Source of the DNA: an uncultured Muribaculaceae bacterium
Lineage (GTDB): Bacteria > Bacteroidota > Bacteroidia > Bacteroidales > Muribaculaceae
Assembly: GCA_905233845.1 (NCBI GenBank)
Contig: CAJOFH010000002.1
Span: forward strand, 53,459-117,458
Length of the DNA: 64,000 bases
Reading direction: 5' to 3'
Shown: positions 17,641-26,047 of the stretch, piece after piece
Layout of the letters: each line of letters begins with the position of its first letter
Numbering within the stretch: position 1 is the stretch's first letter
Translations under genes and position numbers: made by a program
Notes under the pieces: model-generated
The model's input: only the letters and a program-made list of their open reading frames with translations
Databases searched by the model: none
Told to the model about the DNA's origin: nothing

Positions 17641-20024
17641 AATCTTATAAGAGTAGAACCTGTTGTTTCTTTAATTCCAGTATCAAGCTGCACGGCATAT
17701 ACTCCTGAGGCAAGAGCCGAGAGGTCGATAGTAGTGCCGTGAGTGTTGCCTACAAGTTGACCGTCAAGAGAATACACCATCAGCTGTGCGTTTTGTGCCG
17801 ATTTTTTGTCACATACAACAGAGAGAACTCGCTCTTTAACCCTGAAACCTGCCCTCAATGGCTGATGATTAGACAATCCTTTAATTTTGTTTCTCACATT
17901 AAGGACATAAAGCAGACCACTGTAAGCATCAATCTGTCCATATCCATAGACGTTGTTGGGATACATCATCGATTGCTCAGGATGTGTACAAGTGTGCTCA
18001 AACACTTCAAGAATGTCTTGTGGAGTCAAGTCGGGTTTTGCCTCTAGCCATAGCGCAATAGTGCCAGCAACTACGGGCGTTGACATCGATGTACCACTCT
18101 GTGCTGTGTAGTAATAGTCTTTTCCGTTGTAGGTCACCTTGTCGGTAAGCTCGGCGCGAATCTTGTCGGTGATTTCGACATATCCGTTAAAAGCAGCATT
18201 GATGCTCACGCCTGGTGCTGTGACATCGGGTTTTGTAAGTCCATCAAAGGTGGGACCCTTCGATGAGAAGCGCGCTATTAATCCTGGGGCGCTGGCGGCA
18301 AGGTCACCTATCTCATCGTTGGTCTGTCCATCAATGTTCACAAACGTTGACTTATAGCCTGTCGCACCCACGGTAATCATTCCTGGCAGCGTGCCTGGCC
18401 ACCACATGGAATGTCCTGAGCTGCCATAGCTGTAGGCTTCAACTCCATCAACATTGACAAAGGGACAATACTTAATGTCGGAATACACCCATGCGGGGCC
18501 GTCTCCCGTGAACAGTACCAAAGCTCCACACAACATTAAATAAGCCAAATTGGGCATATCGCCATGTACGTGGAACACGTCGCCTCGCTCATCATAATGA
18601 TTGGTTTTCCATATCTTCAAGTGAATGTCGCCCAGCATTACAGTCGTCTCAAGGCGGCAGGTATCTTGGAGCGCAAGAACACTATCGGTGTTAAAGATGA
18701 GAGTCTTCTCGATGTGAGTGTCTACCAACCTAATGCTAAGGAAATCGAGGCGAACTCGCTGGTTAACAGGTGTGACTATATCCAAGTCGATTTTGTTTCC
18801 GCCTCCCACTCCATTGACAATTGCGGTGCCAGCTTGTAACACATCGGCTGGTTTTTCTAGGTAGGCAGTGTGATATCCGTCGTTGCCAGCACAAGTCACA
18901 ATAATGCGACCTGGACCAGTAAGAGCTTGCAGCGCTTCGCTTTCGAGGATGCGCTCGTGGGCAAAAGTGCAGCTTTCACCGCTGCTGAAATTGATAACAC
19001 ATGGCTTGCCAGCTTCCTGAGCCTGATCAAAGATGTATTTGAAGCCCAGCACACACACCGCCGATGTCATCTCGTCGGGGTTCTCAAAATCTTCTTCATA
19101 AGAATTGAAGTGGGCAACATACAAGTCCGACCCTGGAGCCATGCCCTGATACTTGCCATTAACGGCACTACCTGCCATAATGCCCATAACATGGGTCCCG
19201 TGTAGCGAGGCGCCAGCATGATGAGTATGTCCGTAAGCTAAAATCTCTTCGGGACTTGTCATGGCATATCCCAACGAACCATCCTCATTCTGCCAGCAGA
19301 AGTCATAGTAGTATTGTGCCCTTGATTTCCCTTCAGCATCAAGAAAAGCTGGGTGAGTGAAATCGAAGCCATTGTCAAAAATGCCAGCAGCCACACCATT
19401 GCCAGTGAAGGCCTGAGGCAGATTTGTGTCACCCACGTGAGTGGGCTGAGCATTCCCCAAAAGGATACTATAGAGCAATGTCACATCGGCACTTGTGATG
19501 ACACCATCGAGGTCCACGTCGCTTGTATCATAATATGTGTCATCACCGTTGAGCAGATAGTTGTAGAGCTTTGTCACGTCGGCACTGGTGATGCTGCCAT
19601 CACGGTCCACGTCCTCTACAATGTAGCCCCCGCCTTGATAAATGGGAGTAGCGTTGATTTGTCCTGGTGTCACATCCATTGCTGGTCGTGGCATACTTTC
19701 GGCCTCAATGCGCTCAACGCGAGGGTCCATCGACAATGCACCAACACTCTCAACAGGAATACGCACAATGTAAATGCGTCCAATTTTGCCAATTATCTCA
19801 ACGTCATAAGCTTTGAAAAAGCCTGAGTCGTTGCCATTAAGCGACATGAGTGCCATAAACTTATTGCCACCAGGCTTGCCAGCAAGAGTATTAAGCTTTG
19901 TATTACTTGCCTTGTTGCAAATTGAGACAACACCTGGCGACAACTTTTTAGTGTCAAGCTGCTGCATAGCACCTATATTAACAACAACTATCAACGAAAG
20001 TAGTAGCGTAAAAATCTTTTTCAT
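17637..20024 (-). CDS. Secreted S8 (subtilisin) peptidase with dockerin repeats inserted before the catalytic domain
   Basis: A 795-residue protein with a signal peptide (about 1-20), an inhibitor-like propeptide (about 45-115), two dockerin-type Ca-binding repeats at 137-190 (DVDRDGSITSADVTKLYNYL; DVDLDGVITSADVTLLYSIL), then the S8 domain. The catalytic triad is readable: Asp217 in GIFDNGFDF, His275 in LHGTHVMG, and Ser in QSGTSMSTPVVAG, with the oxyanion Asn in TCAGNDG. The C-terminal about 70 residues (LMVYSLDGQLVG..LASGVYAVQL) resemble a type IX secretion sorting domain. The dockerin position, between propeptide and protease, is unusual. It is first in a two-gene operon with the C10 peptidase. 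A TATATTTG -7 box lies upstream on the minus strand. Confidence 0.92.
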   Translation of the reverse strand: MKKIFTLLLSLIVVVNIGAMQQLDTKKLSPGVVSICNKASNTKLNTLAGKPGGNKFMALMSLNGNDSGFFKAYDVEIIGKIGRIYIVRIPVESVGALSMDPRVERIEAESMPRPAMDVTPGQINATPIYQGGGYIVEDVDRDGSITSADVTKLYNYLLNGDDTYYDTSDVDLDGVITSADVTLLYSILLGNAQPTHVGDTNLPQAFTGNGVAAGIFDNGFDFTHPAFLDAEGKSRAQYYYDFCWQNEDGSLGYAMTSPEEILAYGHTHHAGASLHGTHVMGIMAGSAVNGKYQGMAPGSDLYVAHFNSYEEDFENPDEMTSAVCVLGFKYIFDQAQEAGKPCVINFSSGESCTFAHERILESEALQALTGPGRIIVTCAGNDGYHTAYLEKPADVLQAGTAIVNGVGGGNKIDLDIVTPVNQRVRLDFLSIRLVDTHIEKTLIFNTDSVLALQDTCRLETTVMLGDIHLKIWKTNHYDERGDVFHVHGDMPNLAYLMLCGALVLFTGDGPAWVYSDIKYCPFVNVDGVEAYSYGSSGHSMWWPGTLPGMITVGATGYKSTFVNIDGQTNDEIGDLAASAPGLIARFSSKGPTFDGLTKPDVTAPGVSINAAFNGYVEITDKIRAELTDKVTYNGKDYYYTAQSGTSMSTPVVAGTIALWLEAKPDLTPQDILEVFEHTCTHPEQSMMYPNNVYGYGQIDAYSGLLYVLNVRNKIKGLSNHQPLRAGFRVKERVLSVVCDKKSAQNAQLMVYSLDGQLVGNTHGTTIDLSALASGVYAVQLDTGIKETTGSTLIRL

Positions 20025-20320
20025 TTTCTGTTCAAAATTTTATTGAGAAAAAGTAAATAATTAATGTTGCATAATTAATATTGCAAATATAAACAAAAGT
20101 TTCAATTATTTTTTCTCTTTTTGGTTAAATTGCAACGAATTGCATAAAAAAATATATGAAAAAACTACGAGTGTATAAATAGGCCAAAATTATCACTCAC
20201 ATTGGGGCTAACATCACAACGAATAGCTTATATTCTCCAACTAAACAACCAATAAAGTCTATGAAAGCTTTTTGCCCATCATTCAATTATTGTCCGTTTT
20301 TAAGCGACTATCTACATTCT

Positions 20321-20352
20321 TTTGGCATTTTCCAGTTTTTATTGTATTTTTG
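20321..20352 (+). promoter_or_regulatory. Bacteroidota promoter upstream of the FMN reductase gene
   Basis: TTTG (20321-20324), 20 bases, TATTTTTG (20345-20352): a full match to the TTTG/TAnnTTTG consensus. The core is identical over about 25 bases to a promoter at 28522-28553. Confidence 0.8.
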
Positions 20353-20409
20353 CAAATAATATAAGATACGAGTAATCTGCACATTAAAAGACTAAGAACT
20401 AAAAACTAT

Positions 20410-20955
20410 ATGAAGAAAATATTATTTGTAATTGGTTCTTTGCGTAAGCAGAGCTTCAACCGTCAGGTAAGTGAATATGTACAGGAACTTCTCAATGGAA
20501 AGGCCCAAGTTGCTGAATTGGATTATGTTGCCCTACCTTTTGTCAATCAAGACATAGAGTTCCCTACTCCAGATGTCTTGATGAGTGTGCGTCAGGAGGT
20601 ACTTGACGCCGATGCACTCTGGGTGTTTTCTCCTGAGTACAATTATAGCTATCCAGCAGCAGTAAAGAACCTTTTCGATTGGCTGTCACGGCCCATGACA
20701 ACTGACCGTAACAGTAAAACAGCTATCCGTGGCAAAAAAGTTGTCCTCACAGGCATTGGAGGTGGTAACCAAACAAAAGACTGCCGCGAAAAACTCACCA
20801 GCCTGCTCAACTTCATCGGCGCAGAGATAATGCCCCTACAAGTAGGATTGGTCGTCAACGTCGAGGCATGGAAAAATAATGTAGTCATCCTAACCAATGA
20901 CCAAAAAGCCCAATTGAAAGCACAAGTCGAAGAGACACTGAGGTTTATTGAATAA
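20410..20955 (+). CDS. NADPH-dependent FMN reductase family protein
   Basis: A 181-residue flavodoxin-like protein. The FMN phosphate loop is GSLRKQSFNRQ near the N-terminus, with SPEYNYSYPAAVKNLFDWLS around residues 77-96 and GGGNQTKD near 117, as in NAD(P)H-dependent FMN/quinone/chromate reductases (YieF/ChrR type). The physiological acceptor is unknown. It has its own strong promoter and is the last core-like gene before the AT-rich accessory region. Confidence 0.9.
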   Translation: MKKILFVIGSLRKQSFNRQVSEYVQELLNGKAQVAELDYVALPFVNQDIEFPTPDVLMSVRQEVLDADALWVFSPEYNYSYPAAVKNLFDWLSRPMTTDRNSKTAIRGKKVVLTGIGGGNQTKDCREKLTSLLNFIGAEIMPLQVGLVVNVEAWKNNVVILTNDQKAQLKAQVEETLRFIE

Positions 20956-20997
20956 CACAAAAATACTCCTCAAAACAAATCAAAAAACCTCTACGTT

Positions 20998-21327
20998 ATG
21001 AAAATACCAGCATTATTTAAAGAATATATCTGGCTGCTAGAGACGATAAATCGTGCCGGCAAGATTACGTTTGCCGAGATTAACGAGAAGTGGAAAGACC
21101 GTGATGATAGCGGTGGCTTGGAGTTTTCTCGAACGACATTCAACCGCCACCGTGATGCAATTCTCGATATGTTTGGTGTCATCATTGAATGCGACCGCAA
21201 GGATGGCTACCGATACTACATCGAGAACAAGGAGGTGCTTGAGGAGGACAGTGTGCAAAACTGGATGTTCTCGACATTAAGCGTGAGCAACATGCTTAAT
21301 GAGAATGTGGAAATTCAACATTACTAA
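20998..21327 (+). CDS. Truncated WYL-family regulator, N-terminal DNA-binding part only
   Basis: A 109-residue protein that aligns along almost its whole length with the N-terminus of the 313-residue WYL regulator at 25086 (same start MKIPALFKEYIWL, then FAEIN.KW, ..HRDAI.D.FG, CDR..GY.YYI, E.SVQNWM). It ends just after this winged-helix part, where the long copy continues into the ligand-sensing WYL domain. It may be a decayed duplicate, or a short DNA-binding protein able to interfere with the complete paralogue. No remainder of a WYL domain is seen downstream. Confidence 0.6.
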   Translation: MKIPALFKEYIWLLETINRAGKITFAEINEKWKDRDDSGGLEFSRTTFNRHRDAILDMFGVIIECDRKDGYRYYIENKEVLEEDSVQNWMFSTLSVSNMLNENVEIQHY

Positions 21328-21337
21328 AGGTGTTTTG

Positions 21338-21603
21338 ATGAGTTGGGATTTTTCGAAACCCATTCCAGATGAATTGCTAGAAGAAACACCTTTCAATTGC
21401 CCTAACTGCAATCACACTATGAGTGTTCTAGATGAAGACTTCAATGAATGTGTCGGTCTTGTAGGGCATATAGATTAAGGCAGCTAAAACATAATGCATC
21501 GGCTGAGATAGGAGTCCCAGCTGTACTGGCAAGTGACATATGGGAGTCGAAACATTTAGTTGTAGAAGATTACAGTGATGGAATAATTTGTCATAAAGAC
21601 TGA
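21338..21603 (+). pseudogene. Small zinc-ribbon protein gene interrupted by a frameshift
   Basis: Two overlapping frames seem to be parts of one gene. The first (21338-21478, 46 codons) starts MSWDFSKPIPDEL and has CPNC. The second (open from about 21448 to TGA 21601-21603) supplies CRSC and then YRLRQLKHNASAEIGVPAVL and a normal-looking tail. Joined near 21448 by a one-base shift they give CPNC-x13-CRSC, a plausible zinc ribbon, about 87 residues in all. An AAAGG sits 8 bases before the ATG. Not recognised beyond this. Either a decayed gene or a base error. Confidence 0.45.
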
Positions 21604-21635
21604 ATTAATTACAAATAAATCATTAATAATAAGTT

Positions 21636-22214
21636 ATGGAAAAACCAACTCTTATTCAAGCAAAAGAATATATTAAAAAAGTTGATGCCAACAAGAGAGA
21701 TCTTGCTCAAAAAAGTATTTTATATAACTTGTTCGGCAAGTATTTTCCATACAACAAAAGTCTTGAGGACGTGTTGATTAAATGCACACTACTTAATGAT
21801 TTTTATCAAACAAATATTATTGACATATACACTGTAGCAGAGCATATAATTAAGGTAAATAATATTGATACAAGATTAGAGGAGGCAGATCTAAGTTTGA
21901 TAGATGAAATAGCTGATGTGAGATTTAAAGATATCACTAGAAAGTTATACTCATTTGCGACAAAATATTGCCATTTTCATCAACCTAACTTTTATCCTAT
22001 TTATGATAAAAATGTTGATGTAGCATTATGGCATTTTTCAAAAAGAGGTTACATAAAACAGGTTTTCAGAAGAAATGATATGAAAGATTATCGCACTTTC
22101 AAGGAAATCATCGACAATTTCAGAGATTTTAATAAACTGAGCAACTTGGAATATGCGGAATTAGATAAATATCTTTGGAAATTTGGGAAAGACCTAAACA
22201 AAAAAAATCATTAA
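21636..22214 (+). CDS. Unrecognised protein, 192 residues (first gene of the accessory cassette)
   Basis: A soluble, Lys/Ile/Asn-rich protein with no signal peptide. A block YSFATKYCHFHQPNFYPIYD, and later FNKLSNLEYAELDKYLWKFG, look like conserved motifs of a real family, but I cannot name it. The base composition is much more AT-rich than the core genes, which suggests acquisition. The stop is 2 bases before the next gene's ATG, so the two are probably co-translated. Confidence 0.7.
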   Translation: MEKPTLIQAKEYIKKVDANKRDLAQKSILYNLFGKYFPYNKSLEDVLIKCTLLNDFYQTNIIDIYTVAEHIIKVNNIDTRLEEADLSLIDEIADVRFKDITRKLYSFATKYCHFHQPNFYPIYDKNVDVALWHFSKRGYIKQVFRRNDMKDYRTFKEIIDNFRDFNKLSNLEYAELDKYLWKFGKDLNKKNH

Positions 22215-22216
22215 AA

Positions 22217-23155
22217 ATGAAACTGTTTAAAGAATACCCAGCAACACATTCAATGTCAACGGCATGGTATTGTGTTGATGAAGATGGAAATGTCGGCATT
22301 TTTGATATTGATGATGATGGTCCTGTTCCTGTAAATGATTACAAACAGAACGAAGTTAATGAGGTTTTTTGGGAAGACTTTTCTTCTGAAGGCGAAGATA
22401 TTATCAAGTCTTTAAATTTATCCGAAGAACAAGTTAAGCCAATGTTGGCAGAGCCATACGATGAAAGAGGTGTTTGGGAGCAAGACAAGTATGGCTGTGG
22501 AAATCCAGCTTGGATGGAGGTTATAATTAAAATTGATATGTCAAAATATGACGTTCTATTACAAGCCGCTTCATTAGAAAAAGACCATTACTATCATCCT
22601 AAATGTATCTCAATGAATCAGGGTTTGTTCTATGTTGACTTCTTTTTTAACAAAAAAGGTGTAGAACTACTTGAAGACAATCATGTGATTTTGGCAAAAT
22701 ATAAAGCACCATATTATGAAACGCCATTTTATGATAGTGAACCTGATGAAATTAAACATATAGAAAGGAACATTCAAAAGTTCCCACTCTTTATTTATCA
22801 TCAAGATTATTGTCCAAATTATGAACCAGCAACTCGCTTAACAAATCCTAAGTATCCTTTGAGAATAGAACAGCTCCCAAAGAATATTCAAGAAACAATA
22901 AAAAAGCTGCCTTTAAAGTTCAAAGAGCATGATAGAATTCAGCTTGCAGAGCTTTTACCCGTAGAAGGAATATGGAGTCCAAGATATGTCTATAATAACA
23001 GAATCTGGTGGCAATTAGCGTCTTCAAAAGAAGGAAAAATATATTATAACGTATCAACACGTACTATTATTCAAGGAGAAAAAATGGATAGTTTGCTAGC
23101 AGAAGGCAAAGCCGAAGAATGGGATTATCATAAACATAAGGACGTATCATATTAA
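22217..23155 (+). CDS. Unrecognised protein, 312 residues (middle gene of the accessory cassette)
   Basis: The ATG at 22217, two bases after the previous stop, is preferred over an in-frame ATG at 22175 that overlaps the upstream gene. The protein starts MKLFKEYPATHSMSTAWYCV and has acidic stretches (DIDDDGPVP), aromatic-rich segments and one paired Cys region (CGNPAW, HPKC). It has no signal peptide or membrane segment. The start is reminiscent of small immunity or SMI1-like proteins, but this is too weak to name. It is followed after 3 bases by a radical SAM gene. Confidence 0.7.
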   Translation: MKLFKEYPATHSMSTAWYCVDEDGNVGIFDIDDDGPVPVNDYKQNEVNEVFWEDFSSEGEDIIKSLNLSEEQVKPMLAEPYDERGVWEQDKYGCGNPAWMEVIIKIDMSKYDVLLQAASLEKDHYYHPKCISMNQGLFYVDFFFNKKGVELLEDNHVILAKYKAPYYETPFYDSEPDEIKHIERNIQKFPLFIYHQDYCPNYEPATRLTNPKYPLRIEQLPKNIQETIKKLPLKFKEHDRIQLAELLPVEGIWSPRYVYNNRIWWQLASSKEGKIYYNVSTRTIIQGEKMDSLLAEGKAEEWDYHKHKDVSY

Positions 23156-23158
23156 ATC

Positions 23159-23911
23159 ATGATTGAGCAAATATCAATAGACCTTTCAAACTATTGCAGC
23201 AAGGGCTGCCCATTTTGTTACAATTCAAGTAACAAGATAGGGCAAACTTGTTGGTTGCCTAATGAAGTAATAGACTTTGCAAAATCGAGCATTAATGCCG
23301 GCACTAAAGCAATCTCATTAGGTGGTGGCGAACCTTTGGAGTATGATGGCATATTTGATGTTATTGCAGAATTGTATCCAATAACTTACCTAACACTTAC
23401 CACAAATGGTTTGCCACTTCTGGAAAAGGAAGTTGTAAGACAGCTCAACGTTAGCAAACCTGATAAAATTCATATCAGTTTGCACAATTCAGACAACATT
23501 CAAGAAGTCGAGAGAATAAGAAATCAAATATCATTATTAAACAACATATCAATAAAGCCTGGTGTTAATCTGCTCGTTAGAGCTAGCAACATTGAGCATT
23601 GCAAACGTGCTTATGCCACAATGCGAGAAATCTTATCTAATGAGCAGATAATATTAATACCTCAACGATTTGGTGACACACCTACCTCCCAACAACTGGC
23701 TAGTGTTGCCAATGGTGAGCCATTCCAAAGTCCATCTTGCTTGCTGAAATGCTCAAAACCAAAGCAGTTCGCCTCAATATCATGGGACAAGAAAGTGAAC
23801 TGGTGCAGTTATGCTGGTGGCAAACAACCTCTCTCCACACTGAATTATGAAGGTTTGGCAGCTGCATTAGAGCAAGTAAATTTCATACCTTGCGACTCAT
23901 TTTGCAATTAA
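23159..23911 (+). CDS. Radical SAM protein (250 residues) of the accessory cassette
   Basis: The radical SAM cluster motif CSKGCPFC (Cys13, Cys17, Cys20) is followed by the GGE-like SLGGGEPLEYDG SAM-binding block and TLTTNGLPLL, typical of the family. The C-terminal third has a second set of cysteines (CLLKC, NWCSYAGG, CDSFC), suggesting an auxiliary Fe-S cluster like a shortened SPASM/Twitch region. It begins 3 bases after the 312-residue gene, so the three genes form one unit. The substrate is unknown: a peptide, a protein partner in the cassette, or an RNA such as the tRNA-like element that follows 18 bases later. Confidence 0.85.
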   Translation: MIEQISIDLSNYCSKGCPFCYNSSNKIGQTCWLPNEVIDFAKSSINAGTKAISLGGGEPLEYDGIFDVIAELYPITYLTLTTNGLPLLEKEVVRQLNVSKPDKIHISLHNSDNIQEVERIRNQISLLNNISIKPGVNLLVRASNIEHCKRAYATMREILSNEQIILIPQRFGDTPTSQQLASVANGEPFQSPSCLLKCSKPKQFASISWDKKVNWCSYAGGKQPLSTLNYEGLAAALEQVNFIPCDSFCN

Positions 23912-23928
23912 ATTTCGATTATTCTAAT

Positions 23929-24013
23929 GATTAAGTGAGTAGGACCGTTATTCAGGTAGCACGGCAGGGCTTAGCTCTGAAGTATAGGGTTCAAATCCCG
24001 CGCTCACTTAATC
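23929..24013 (+). ncRNA. tRNA-like element 1 (pseudo-tRNA) with 11-bp closing stem and T run
   Basis: GATTAAGTGAG (23929-23939) pairs perfectly with CTCACTTAATC (24003-24013). Inside are a D-loop-like TTCAGGTAGC, a central hairpin CAGGG/CTCTG with only a 5-base loop (CTTAG), and a T-arm-like GGG-TTCAAAT-CCC. The size matches a tRNA, but the anticodon loop is too short and the T stem is only 3 bp. TTTTTT follows. It reads as a decayed or modified tRNA rather than a working one. Confidence 0.5.
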
Positions 24014-24033
24014 TTTTTTCAACAAAAAACAAT

Positions 24034-24072
24034 GGCTGTACCACGATATGGGACAACAGCCTTTTAATTTTG
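24034..24072 (+). promoter_or_regulatory. Inverted repeat joined to a TAnnTTTG promoter (copy 1)
   Basis: GGCTGT (24034-24039) pairs with ACAGCC (24056-24061), with an inner CCA/TGG part, and TAATTTTG (24065-24072) follows 3 bases later. The core resembles the hairpin at 26048-26089. It could be a terminator for the upstream unit, an operator over the -33 region of the lipoprotein gene, or both. Confidence 0.5.
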
Positions 24073-24109
24073 CATCGCAAACGAATTTAATAACAAAATT
24101 TTAATCGCG

Positions 24110-24877
24110 ATGAAAAAGTTTTTATTCATTCTCTCGTTATTTGTGTTGCCACTCACATTTATATCTTGTGGCGGTGATGATGAACCTGATTACCCAGACC
24201 AGACCTTGGTTGTTGGCTCCACCTACGCCATTCCTGGAGGAACCACTGGATGGACTTCGGACAACGAACTTATTGCAAGCGTATCAACCACAGGCGTTGT
24301 AGCTGAACGTGTAGGCGAAACCTACATCCGTAATGGCAATAAGTCGTTCAAAGTGACAGTTACTGGTAAGTTCAATCTTTACAGAGAACCATGTATGCAA
24401 TGGCATGCATCAAAGACTACCGTCAAGAACTTCATGAGTGATTACACCTTGCAGAGCGAAACCGACAATGCTCTATACTACAAAGGCAAACTCCGTGAAC
24501 TGCTTACTGGATATTCGTTTAAGAATAGCGGACTTGAATTGTCGTCAGTAGCATTAGCGGCAGCATTGGTTGATGCAGGTGACATGGTTGACTTCTTGTT
24601 GGAGCGTTATGTCTATGTGACACATGATGAAGATCAATACTACTATGGTTTTGTCACACCCGACAAGAAGAATATAGTGTTGATGCAACTTCAAACAGTA
24701 AGTTCACAAGTAGTTTACTTCATCTCCTACGCTGAATTCACTTCGACAAGCTCTGCTCCTGCTATGATTAAGAAAATGGCAAAAGAGCAGCCTATTAAAG
24801 CGAATCCTGAGTTTAAAGCAACTTATCGAAATTTCTCCGATAAGATGCTTGAAATGAAATCTGATTATATTAAATAA
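24110..24877 (+). CDS. Lipoprotein with an N-terminal Ig-like (Big-type) segment
   Basis: A 255-residue protein with a lipoprotein signal: hydrophobic stretch then FISCGGDDE, where Cys20 would be lipidated; the acidic residues after Cys suit surface export in Bacteroidales. Residues about 32-90 (VVGSTYAIPGG..GWTSDNELIASVS..GVVAERVGETYI) look like a bacterial Ig-like domain. The rest is unrecognised. Composition is closer to core genes than its upstream neighbours. It has its own promoter and a good terminator. Confidence 0.8.
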   Translation: MKKFLFILSLFVLPLTFISCGGDDEPDYPDQTLVVGSTYAIPGGTTGWTSDNELIASVSTTGVVAERVGETYIRNGNKSFKVTVTGKFNLYREPCMQWHASKTTVKNFMSDYTLQSETDNALYYKGKLRELLTGYSFKNSGLELSSVALAAALVDAGDMVDFLLERYVYVTHDEDQYYYGFVTPDKKNIVLMQLQTVSSQVVYFISYAEFTSTSSAPAMIKKMAKEQPIKANPEFKATYRNFSDKMLEMKSDYIK

Positions 24878-24910
24878 AAGCTACCGCAAATTTTAACTTT
24901 GAGTTGAAGA

Positions 24911-24939
24911 GGGCGAGTTAGAAATAGCTCGCTCTTTTT
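24911..24939 (+). terminator. Terminator of the lipoprotein gene
   Basis: GCGAGTTA pairs with TAGCTCGC around GAAA, followed by TCTTTTTC. A related hairpin lies at 27384-27403. Confidence 0.85.
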
Positions 24940-25085
24940 CTCAATATGAATATTTGTTGTAAATTTGCACTCACAACCAAAAACTATATTAAAGGAACTT
25001 TTCTCATTTTTCTTTAGAAATCTCAATAGATTATTATAGTTGGCATAAACTGTATATTGTTGAGAAATATAATGAAGAACTCGTT

Positions 25086-26027
25086 ATGAAAATACCAGCA
25101 TTATTCAAGGAGTATATTTGGCTTGTGAATACCATCCTAAAAGCAGATGGTATCACCTTTGCTGAGATTAATGACAAGTGGCTTGAGACTGACATTAGCG
25201 AAGGTGTGGAACTTGCTCGTTCTACTTTTGCCCGTCATAAGGATGCGATTGAAGACATCTTTGGCATATATATAGATTGTGACCGCCAAAATGGTTATAA
25301 GTACTATATCGGTAACGAAGAAGTTCTCCACGAGGAAAGTGTTCAGAACTGGATGCTGAATACGCTCACGGTTAATAATATCATTGGTGAGAGTCTTTCA
25401 TTACAAGACAGAATTCTTCTTCAGCCAGTCCATACCGGAGATGACTATCTAAAAATGGTTATTCAAGCAATGAAGAAGAATGTCAAGGTTGCTGTTAATT
25501 ACAAGAAATATGGTGATGAGAATCCAAGACCTTTGATTTTTGAACCATATTGCATTAAACTGTTCAAGCAACGTTGGTATGTGCTCGGACACTTCCATCG
25601 TGATGCCACTTATGAAAGACCTGAGTCGGACTATTTTGGGGTCTTTTCATTTGACAGAATTCTGAACATGTCACTTACCGATGAAAAATTTCAGATGGAT
25701 TCATATTTCAATGCACAAAAGTACTTCGACGAATGTTATGGAGTTCTAGTGAATGATGCCACAGAGGTTGAGAGATTGGTAATTAGAGCCTTCGGACTTG
25801 AACGTTTTTACTTGCGTGATTTACCCCTACATAAGAGTCAGCGAGAAATAGGACAAGGAAAAAACTATGCCGACTTCGAATTTTACATGCGGCCAACAAT
25901 AGACCTTAGCTATCATTTGCTGAGCTGCAGTGACCATATAAAGGTGCTAGAGCCAAAATGGCTGGCCGACGAAATATATAATATGCATCTACAAGCATCA
26001 CTAATGTATGAGCTTGAAGAGGAGTAA
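25086..26027 (+). CDS. WYL-domain transcriptional regulator (full length)
   Basis: A 313-residue regulator: N-terminal winged-helix DNA-binding region (about 1-95), then a WYL domain with the KYGDENPRPLIFEPYCIKLFKQRWYVLGHF block (about 140-170) and a C-terminal WCX-like part ending LLSCSDHIKVLEPKWLADEI. WYL proteins bind small ligands or nucleic acids and often control defence or mobile loci. The N-terminus is duplicated in the truncated gene at 20998. A TAAATTTG box lies upstream near 24959-24966. The likely targets are neighbouring accessory genes, possibly through the inverted repeats at 24034 and 26048; that is inference. Confidence 0.88.
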   Translation: MKIPALFKEYIWLVNTILKADGITFAEINDKWLETDISEGVELARSTFARHKDAIEDIFGIYIDCDRQNGYKYYIGNEEVLHEESVQNWMLNTLTVNNIIGESLSLQDRILLQPVHTGDDYLKMVIQAMKKNVKVAVNYKKYGDENPRPLIFEPYCIKLFKQRWYVLGHFHRDATYERPESDYFGVFSFDRILNMSLTDEKFQMDSYFNAQKYFDECYGVLVNDATEVERLVIRAFGLERFYLRDLPLHKSQREIGQGKNYADFEFYMRPTIDLSYHLLSCSDHIKVLEPKWLADEIYNMHLQASLMYELEEE

Positions 26028-26047
26028 TATTTTTTTATAAAAAAAAA

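Noticed and set aside
16447..20024. A cellulosome
   Set aside because: Dockerin repeats are present but there is no cohesin or scaffoldin, and the enzymes are proteases.
22175..22216. Upstream ATG for the 312-residue protein
   Set aside because: It overlaps the preceding gene by 40 bases, and the added residues are the AT-rich end of that gene in another frame.
23929..24013. A retron RNA because of the long inverted ends
   Set aside because: No reverse transcriptase lies nearby, and the interior is tRNA-like.
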